This document shows positions 6,052 to 10,119 of a stretch of 10,119 nucleotides of DNA, in pieces (the stretch's first letter is position 1; each line of letters starts with the position of its first letter). This stretch comes from Acidaminococcaceae bacterium (GTDB taxonomy: Bacteria; Bacillota; Negativicutes; Acidaminococcales; Acidaminococcaceae): contig DOSQ01000001.1 of assembly GCA_003512125.1 (NCBI GenBank), forward strand, positions 1 through 10,119. The letters are read 5' to 3'. Both the position numbers and the translations under genes were made by a program. The notes beneath the pieces are model-generated. The model did no database searches and had not been told where the DNA came from. It was given only the letters and a program-made list of their open reading frames with translations.

Positions 6052-6882
6052 ATGGAAGGTATTGAAAAAATTATACTGAAGATGGCAGGTTCCCAGTCGA
6101 ATCAGAATCAGTATAATCTTTTTAAAATGAAAGCCTGCTGGGCTGAAATAATCGGAGCGAATAATGCAAAACATTGCGGGCCTGTAAAACTGGAACGAAG
6201 GATCTTAACACTGGCTGTAGATTCTTCTGTCTGGTCTAATCAGTTCATGTATTATAAAAGCCAGTTTATCCGCCAGATCAATACATTTATGGGAACCGAT
6301 TATGTAAAGGATATTAAATTTATATTAGGAAAAAATTTTAAGCATGGACGTAAATATCCGGTACATTCCCACAGTCATACAGAAGAAAGACTTCCTGTTC
6401 CGGCTGTCACAGCAGAAGAAAGAGAAGGGCTGAGGTTAAAGTTTGCCCATATCAGGAATGAAAAAGTAAGGGAAGCTATTGTTGGAGTGGAAGAAAAAAG
6501 GTTAGGTCTGGAAAAACTGTATGAAGAAGGTAAAATAAAAAAATGCCCTGTATGCGGCGGATATTTAAAAAATAATGAAAAAATATGTTATTTATGTGAA
6601 ATAAAGCAATATAAGGAACTGGAATATAAAATATGGAATTTCATTCATAAAGAACCTTGGATCAAATGGTATGATATCAAGAAAATAATTAAATGCAATG
6701 AAACAGAATTCAATATCATAAAAAATGATATTAAAATGTATTATTTTGAAAAGATACGCCTGAATACAGCCAGCGAACAGGAAAAAAAGCTGGGAATACA
6801 GTTGAAAGCCGGAAAGCCGCTGGCCCTGATCAAAGAAAAAGAATATGAAAATATTTTAAAATTTTTGCAAAAGGGAAAGTAA
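6052..6882 (+). CDS. DUF721 (DciA-like) protein with C-terminal zinc ribbon
   Basis: A 276-residue protein. Residues about 5-95 resemble DUF721, the domain of DciA, an ancestral loader of the replicative helicase. The family pattern is visible: an N-terminal helix, W30AEIIGANNAKHCGPV, then LTLAVDSSVWSNQF (52-65), where the VDSSxW element is diagnostic. A linker with HSHSHT follows. A zinc-ribbon candidate has Cys165, Cys168, Cys179 and Cys182 (CPVC and CYLC), preceded by a charged helix. The segment about 187-236 (WNFIHKEPWIKWYDIKKIIK and after) could be a helix-turn-helix or winged-helix unit; this is inference. Typical DUF721 proteins are much shorter, so the C-terminal half is an addition. 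It starts one base after recF, with AAGGG 20 nt upstream, so it is probably translated by coupling. A role in replication is inferred from family and position. Confidence 0.8.
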   Translation: MEGIEKIILKMAGSQSNQNQYNLFKMKACWAEIIGANNAKHCGPVKLERRILTLAVDSSVWSNQFMYYKSQFIRQINTFMGTDYVKDIKFILGKNFKHGRKYPVHSHSHTEERLPVPAVTAEEREGLRLKFAHIRNEKVREAIVGVEEKRLGLEKLYEEGKIKKCPVCGGYLKNNEKICYLCEIKQYKELEYKIWNFIHKEPWIKWYDIKKIIKCNETEFNIIKNDIKMYYFEKIRLNTASEQEKKLGIQLKAGKPLALIKEKEYENILKFLQKGK

Positions 6883-6885
6883 ACT

Positions 6886-7152
6886 ATGTTTGTTCATTTG
6901 GGAGGCGGCTGTCTTATAGAGGCAGCAAAGATCATAGGCATATTTTCTGTTAAAGAAAATAAAGATTTTTATATAAGCCTGAAAAATAAAAACGGTGAAT
7001 CTTACAATATTGAAAATGTATCGGAAAAAGCTGATACGGACAGTGTGGTGCTGACGGAAAACGGTATTTATTTATCACCGATTTCAGCTTCAACTTTACA
7101 AAAACGGATCAATCAAAACCTAATTTATAATAACGGAGGAAATAATGGCTGA
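6886..7152 (+). CDS. remB: DUF370 / RemB-like (YaaB) regulatory protein
   Basis: An 88-residue protein of the DUF370 family, which includes RemA and RemB (YaaB), extracellular-matrix and biofilm regulators in Bacillus. It begins MFVHLGGGCLIEAAKIIGIF, matching the MxxHLG start and IIGIF strand of YaaB-type members. It ends its core with SVVLTENGIYLSPISASTLQKR (53-74), the family C-terminal block. Position between the recF region and gyrB is the same as yaaB in B. subtilis, which supports RemB over RemA. The start ATG follows AAGGGAAAG at about 8 nt, 3 nt after the upstream stop. Its last codons encode NNGGNNG and overlap gyrB by 8 nt. These codons contain the gyrB ribosome site, so the sequence is constrained twice. 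Target genes in this organism are unknown. Confidence 0.85.
   Translation: MFVHLGGGCLIEAAKIIGIFSVKENKDFYISLKNKNGESYNIENVSEKADTDSVVLTENGIYLSPISASTLQKRINQNLIYNNGGNNG
7135..7139 (+). promoter_or_regulatory. Strong gyrB ribosome-binding site inside remB
   Basis: GGAGG lies 5 nt before the gyrB ATG at 7145 and falls inside the Gly-Gly codons near the end of the remB frame. It fixes the gyrB start at 7145 and argues that the unusual N-terminal extension of GyrB is translated. Confidence 0.85.
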
Positions 7153-9157
7153 AAAGAATGAAACAGTGATGGAGGCAGTCGACGACGCAGAAAAAATCCG
7201 CGCTGCCGAGGAAGCCAGACAAGTTGAAATCGAAAAGGAAATTAAAGAAGCTACCGGTGTAGACGGACAGTACGGCGCCAGCCAGATTCAGGTTCTGGAA
7301 GGACTGGAAGCTGTACGGAAACGTCCCAGTATGTATATCGGCAGCATTTCCGGCCGCGGTCTTCACCATCTCGTATCAGAAGTAGTAGATAACAGCATAG
7401 ATGAAGCACTGGCGGGTTTCTGCGATACCATAAAGGTTACCATTAATCCGGATAACAGCATCACGGTTGTTGATAACGGCCGCGGTATTCCTGTAGACAT
7501 GCATAAAACGGGAAAGCCGGCTGTGGAAGTTGTTATGACTGTATTACACGCAGGCGGTAAATTCGGTGACGGCGGTTATAAGGTTTCCGGCGGTCTGCAC
7601 GGTGTAGGCGTATCCTGTGTAAACGCGTTGTCTGAAAAGATGGAAGTGGAAGTACGCCGGAACGGAAAAAGGTACGGGATTGAATTCATGCGGGGCAAGA
7701 CCAGCAAGCCTTTGTATGAAATCGGAACAGCCGATGCCACCGGTACCACGGTTCATTTTAAACCGGACAATACAATTTTTACAGAAACAGTTTATGATTA
7801 TGATATATTACGTCTGCGCCTGCGGGAACTGGCCTTTTTAAATAAAGGGATAACGATTTCCCTGCAGGATGAACGGGACGGACGCAGTGAGACCTTCCAT
7901 TTTAAGGGAGGCATTATTGAATTTGTTAAGTATGTAGATGCTAACAAAGATAAGATTAATGCGGAACCTATTTATGTGGAAGGCGTAAAAGATACCAATA
8001 TTGTTGAAGTAGCCATGGAATATACCGACAGTTATACGGAAAATATTTTCAGCTATGTAAACAACATCAATACGGAAGAGGGCGGCACCCACCTGAGCGG
8101 TTTTAAACAGGCCCTGACCCGCTCCATCAACGATTACGCCCGTAAAAACAATCTGTTAAAAGATAATGACGAAAACCTGAGCGGTGATGACTGCCGTGAA
8201 GGGATTACCGCTGTCATCAGCATCAAAGTCCAGGAACCCCAGTTTGAAGGGCAGACAAAAACAAAATTAGGCAACAGTGAGATTCGCGGTATTGTAGACA
8301 ATTTGGTAACGGAACAACTGGAGGAGTTCTTTGAAGAACATCCCGGCGAAGCAAAGAAAATCATTGAAAAAGCAGTGATGGCTTCCCGTGCCCGGGCCGC
8401 TGCCCGTAAAGCCAGGGATCTGACCAGGAGAAAGAGTATTCTGGAAAGCAGCAGCCTTCCCGGTAAACTGGCCGACTGTCAAAGCAAAGACAATACCATG
8501 ACTGAAATTTACCTGGTCGAAGGTGATTCTGCAGGCGGCAGTGCCAAGCAGGGACGTGACCGCAAGTTCCAGGCCATCCTGCCGTTACGCGGTAAAATCT
8601 TAAATGTTGAAAAGGCCCGTCTGGACCGTATGCTGTCCAGCGATGAAATCAAAAATATGATTACGGCTTTCGGCTGCGGTATCGGGGAAGATTTCGATAT
8701 CAGCAAAGCGCGGTACGGAAAAATTATCATCATGACCGATGCTGACGTGGACGGCGCCCATATTGCCACCCTGCTTTTAACATTCTTCTACCGTTACATG
8801 AAACCATTGATTACGGAAGGTCATGTATATATTGCCAAACCGCCCCTGTATTTAGTTAAGAAGGGGCAGAAAGCCCACCGTTACGCATATACGGATGAAG
8901 AGCTGCGGGTATGCATGGATGAAATCGGCAGCGATAAGAAAAATGTATCCGTACAGCGTTACAAAGGTCTGGGCGAAATGAATCCGGAGCAGCTGTGGGA
9001 GACCACCATGGATCCCCAGTACCGTACCCTGCTGCAGGTTACCCTGAGCGATGCGGCGGAAGCGGATGCGATTTTCTCCATTTTAATGGGAGACAAGGTG
9101 GAACCGCGACGCCAGTTTATTGAAGAAAATGCCACAAAGGCAATACTTGATTTATAA
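7145..9157 (+). CDS. gyrB: DNA gyrase subunit B
   Basis: A 670-residue ATPase subunit of type II topoisomerase; with GyrA it introduces negative supercoils. The GHKL ATPase domain shows EVVDNSIDEALAG (E79 and N83 match E. coli E42 and N46), DNGRGIP (D110, equivalent to D73) and AGGKFGDGGYKVSGGLHGVG (136-155). The transducer lysine is in QTKTKLGNSE (370-379, K372). The TOPRIM domain has YLVEGDSAGGSAKQGRDRK (456-474, catalytic E459) and MTDADVDGAHI (530-540, D532, D534, D536). The tail contains RYKGLGEMNPEQLWETTM (605-622). It lacks the large insertion of enterobacterial GyrB. Against E. coli it has about 37 extra N-terminal residues, very rich in Glu, Ala and Lys. The strong ribosome site supports this start. 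gyrA does not follow directly. Confidence 0.99.
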   Translation: MAEKNETVMEAVDDAEKIRAAEEARQVEIEKEIKEATGVDGQYGASQIQVLEGLEAVRKRPSMYIGSISGRGLHHLVSEVVDNSIDEALAGFCDTIKVTINPDNSITVVDNGRGIPVDMHKTGKPAVEVVMTVLHAGGKFGDGGYKVSGGLHGVGVSCVNALSEKMEVEVRRNGKRYGIEFMRGKTSKPLYEIGTADATGTTVHFKPDNTIFTETVYDYDILRLRLRELAFLNKGITISLQDERDGRSETFHFKGGIIEFVKYVDANKDKINAEPIYVEGVKDTNIVEVAMEYTDSYTENIFSYVNNINTEEGGTHLSGFKQALTRSINDYARKNNLLKDNDENLSGDDCREGITAVISIKVQEPQFEGQTKTKLGNSEIRGIVDNLVTEQLEEFFEEHPGEAKKIIEKAVMASRARAAARKARDLTRRKSILESSSLPGKLADCQSKDNTMTEIYLVEGDSAGGSAKQGRDRKFQAILPLRGKILNVEKARLDRMLSSDEIKNMITAFGCGIGEDFDISKARYGKIIIMTDADVDGAHIATLLLTFFYRYMKPLITEGHVYIAKPPLYLVKKGQKAHRYAYTDEELRVCMDEIGSDKKNVSVQRYKGLGEMNPEQLWETTMDPQYRTLLQVTLSDAAEADAIFSILMGDKVEPRRQFIEENATKAILDL

Positions 9158-9165
9158 CGCAACTG

Positions 9166-9262
9166 ATTTTTCCCTCCTTTCCCCTCGAAGCTACGGCGTC
9201 ACCCTGTAAAGATACAGTCGCCTTTTAAGCTTTCCGACAGGGCGAATCCTTCCGGGAAAAAT
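9166..9262 (+). other. Possible structured RNA after gyrB / leader of the next operon
   Basis: The 142-bp gap between gyrB and the next gene can fold into nested helices on the plus strand. An outer perfect 9-bp stem is ATTTTTCCC (9166-9174) with GGGAAAAAT (9254-9262). Inside are AAGCT (9188-9192) with AGCTT (9228-9232), GGCG (9195-9198) with CGCC (9219-9222), and CTGTA (9204-9208) with TACAG (9213-9217) around an AAGA loop. Competing pairs exist: CCCTGT (9202-9207) with ACAGGG (9237-9242), and TCGCC (9218-9222) with GGCGA (9241-9245). There is no U-tract, so it is not a simple terminator. I recognise no known riboswitch core, including TPP. No convincing promoter was found in the gap. Confidence 0.45.
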
Positions 9263-9299
9263 ATATTGCTTAATTTAACTATATTGATGGAGAGTTAAT

Positions 9300-9611
9300 G
9301 TGAAGATTAAAAGAAATTTATCGGATGCGGATATGTTCCGTGGCATGGAGGAAGAGGAAAGTTTTGAAACAGCGCTGTTAAGCGACGACAGCCGACGTGT
9401 AAAGCTGCGTAAAAATTCTTCTTCAATCAAAAAGGAAGCGGAAGCCATGATGCTTCCACCGGAAGCAATAGAAAAACTGAACCGCTGCATTTTGGAAGTG
9501 AGTATGGAATGGCTGAAAGATAAAGGCGGGGATGTAGACTGGAAAGTGGTGCGGGATGGAACCAGCATTATCATTAAGCCGGCTCCCGCCAAAAAGAAGG
9601 TACGCCCATGA
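9300..9611 (+). CDS. Small conserved-context protein of unknown function
   Basis: A 103-residue frame starting with GTG at 9300, preceded by GGAG at 7 nt. An ATG two bases upstream runs straight into TGA, so GTG is the credible start. I do not recognise the family. The N-terminal third is strongly acidic (EEEESFE near 17-23) and is followed by a basic stretch (RRVKLRKNSSSIKKE, 32-46). A helical middle part, LPPEAIEKLNRCILEVSMEWLKD (52-74), precedes a possible beta segment, VDWKVVRDGTSIIIKPAP (79-96), and the tail is KKKVRP. There is no signal peptide or membrane segment, so it is probably cytoplasmic. Its TGA overlaps the next ATG as ATGA, which indicates co-translation with the thiamine diphosphokinase gene. 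Good ribosome site, overlap and base composition like its neighbours make it likely real. Confidence 0.75.
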   Translation: MKIKRNLSDADMFRGMEEEESFETALLSDDSRRVKLRKNSSSIKKEAEAMMLPPEAIEKLNRCILEVSMEWLKDKGGDVDWKVVRDGTSIIIKPAPAKKKVRP

Positions 9612-10119
9612 ATAAAATTTTCTTTCCCCAGGGTACGCTGCATATTAATGATGAACAGCCTGTAAAGGAAATTGCTTTTTCCGTATGCGGAGGCCGGAAA
9701 CCGGCCGCCGGCTGGTTAGAGATGACAGCAGAGAATCTTTCGGGAACACCTGAATTGTTAGCTGCCGATAAAGGAATCAATTATTACCATGCTGCAGGAT
9801 TAAGCCCGGACAGAGTCATAGGCGACGGCGACAGCGCAGACCGTTCCCTTTGGAAGCAGGCCGTGGAAAGCGGAAAAGCCACCGTATTTCCGGCGGAAAA
9901 GGATCAGACAGATCTGCAGCTGCTTCTGGAACTGTTACCTCCTGAAAAATTATGGATTTTTTCCGGCGTATTCGGAGGGCGGCTGGATCATCTGCTGAGT
10001 GCGTTTGAAACATTAGGCACGGCGGCGCTGCAGAACAACCGTGTGATTGTAATGGCAGATGAAAGGGAAATTGCGGTATTTGTTCCGGCAGGAGTGAATA
10101 TCAGGTTTTATCCGCCTGC
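9608..10119 (+). CDS. thiN: Thiamine diphosphokinase, partial (C-terminus outside window)
   Basis: The first 170 codons of an open frame that leaves the window. The enzyme class transfers diphosphate from ATP to thiamine, giving thiamine diphosphate in the cytoplasm. Motifs in family order: LLAADKGINYYHAAGLSPD (50-68), normally AADGGAN with GxxPD; VIGDGDS (70-76), normally IGDFDS; EKDQTDLQLLLE (97-108), the KDxTD magnesium/ATP motif; and GVFGGRLDHLLSAFETL (120-136), the GGRxDH motif. The final portion, which contains the thiamine-binding beta-sandwich part, should lie beyond the end. AGAAGG lies about 7 nt before the ATG, which overlaps the upstream stop. Two motif changes (DKG for DGG, GDG for GDF) are noted but the catalytic acids remain. 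Family assignment is good; the exact substrate is less certain without the C-terminus. Confidence 0.88.
   Translation, partial: MNKIFFPQGTLHINDEQPVKEIAFSVCGGRKPAAGWLEMTAENLSGTPELLAADKGINYYHAAGLSPDRVIGDGDSADRSLWKQAVESGKATVFPAEKDQTDLQLLLELLPPEKLWIFSGVFGGRLDHLLSAFETLGTAALQNNRVIVMADEREIAVFVPAGVNIRFYPP

Noticed and set aside
9158..9299. TPP riboswitch upstream of thiN
   Set aside because: The CUGAGA and ACCUGAU core elements of the TPP class are absent on either strand, despite the enzyme encoded downstream.
9158..9299. Intrinsic terminator for gyrB
   Set aside because: The outer stem is followed by mixed A/T sequence rather than a U-tract, and the two arms are about 80 nt apart.

Overview
The window is the chromosomal replication-origin region of a bacterium of the Firmicutes type. 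The order rpmH, rnpA, yidD, yidC, jag on the minus strand, facing away from dnaA, dnaN, recF, remB, gyrB on the plus strand, is the classic layout around oriC. Moderate GC content, a DUF370/RemB gene between recF and gyrB, a YidC without the large periplasmic domain, and a DUF721 (DciA-type) gene together suggest the Negativicutes (Veillonella/Megasphaera/Dialister-like). That placement is inference from gene order and protein style, not from a database match. No mobile elements, tRNAs, rRNAs or CRISPR arrays were seen.

Left arm (1-2072, minus strand): jag (only its N-terminal part lies in the window), yidC, yidD, rnpA and rpmH form one tightly spaced operon for ribosome, RNase P and membrane-insertion functions. 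It is driven by a promoter with both consensus hexamers (TTGACA-17 bp-TATAAT). A hairpin with a U-tract lies between rpmH and rnpA and probably lowers expression of the distal genes relative to L34. rpmH was recovered by reading the minus strand: it is 44 residues with a GTG start.

Centre (2113-3803): dnaA has an extended -10 promoter with a perfect DnaA box just upstream, consistent with autoregulation. The 258-bp dnaA-dnaN gap carries the likely oriC. It holds helically phased DnaA-box-like 9-mers that change orientation midway, then a TTTTCCACA box, a TTA-CTA-CTA DnaA-trio-like element and a 36-bp run containing only A and T, which is the probable unwinding site.

Right arm (3804-9157, plus strand): dnaN, recF, a DUF721 plus zinc-ribbon gene, remB and gyrB are separated by 3 nt or less, or overlap, so they are probably co-transcribed. 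yaaA (S4-domain protein), which sits between dnaN and recF in Bacillus, is absent, and a DUF721 gene with an unusual C-terminal extension follows recF. After gyrB comes a 142-bp gap that can fold into a multi-helix structure, then a small unrecognised gene overlapping the start of a thiamine diphosphokinase gene that runs off the window. gyrA is not immediately downstream of gyrB.

All genes are co-oriented with fork movement away from the dnaA/dnaN gap. The most interesting points are the phased oriC array with its trio, the DUF721-zinc-ribbon protein as a possible helicase-loading factor, and the structured gyrB-downstream RNA.
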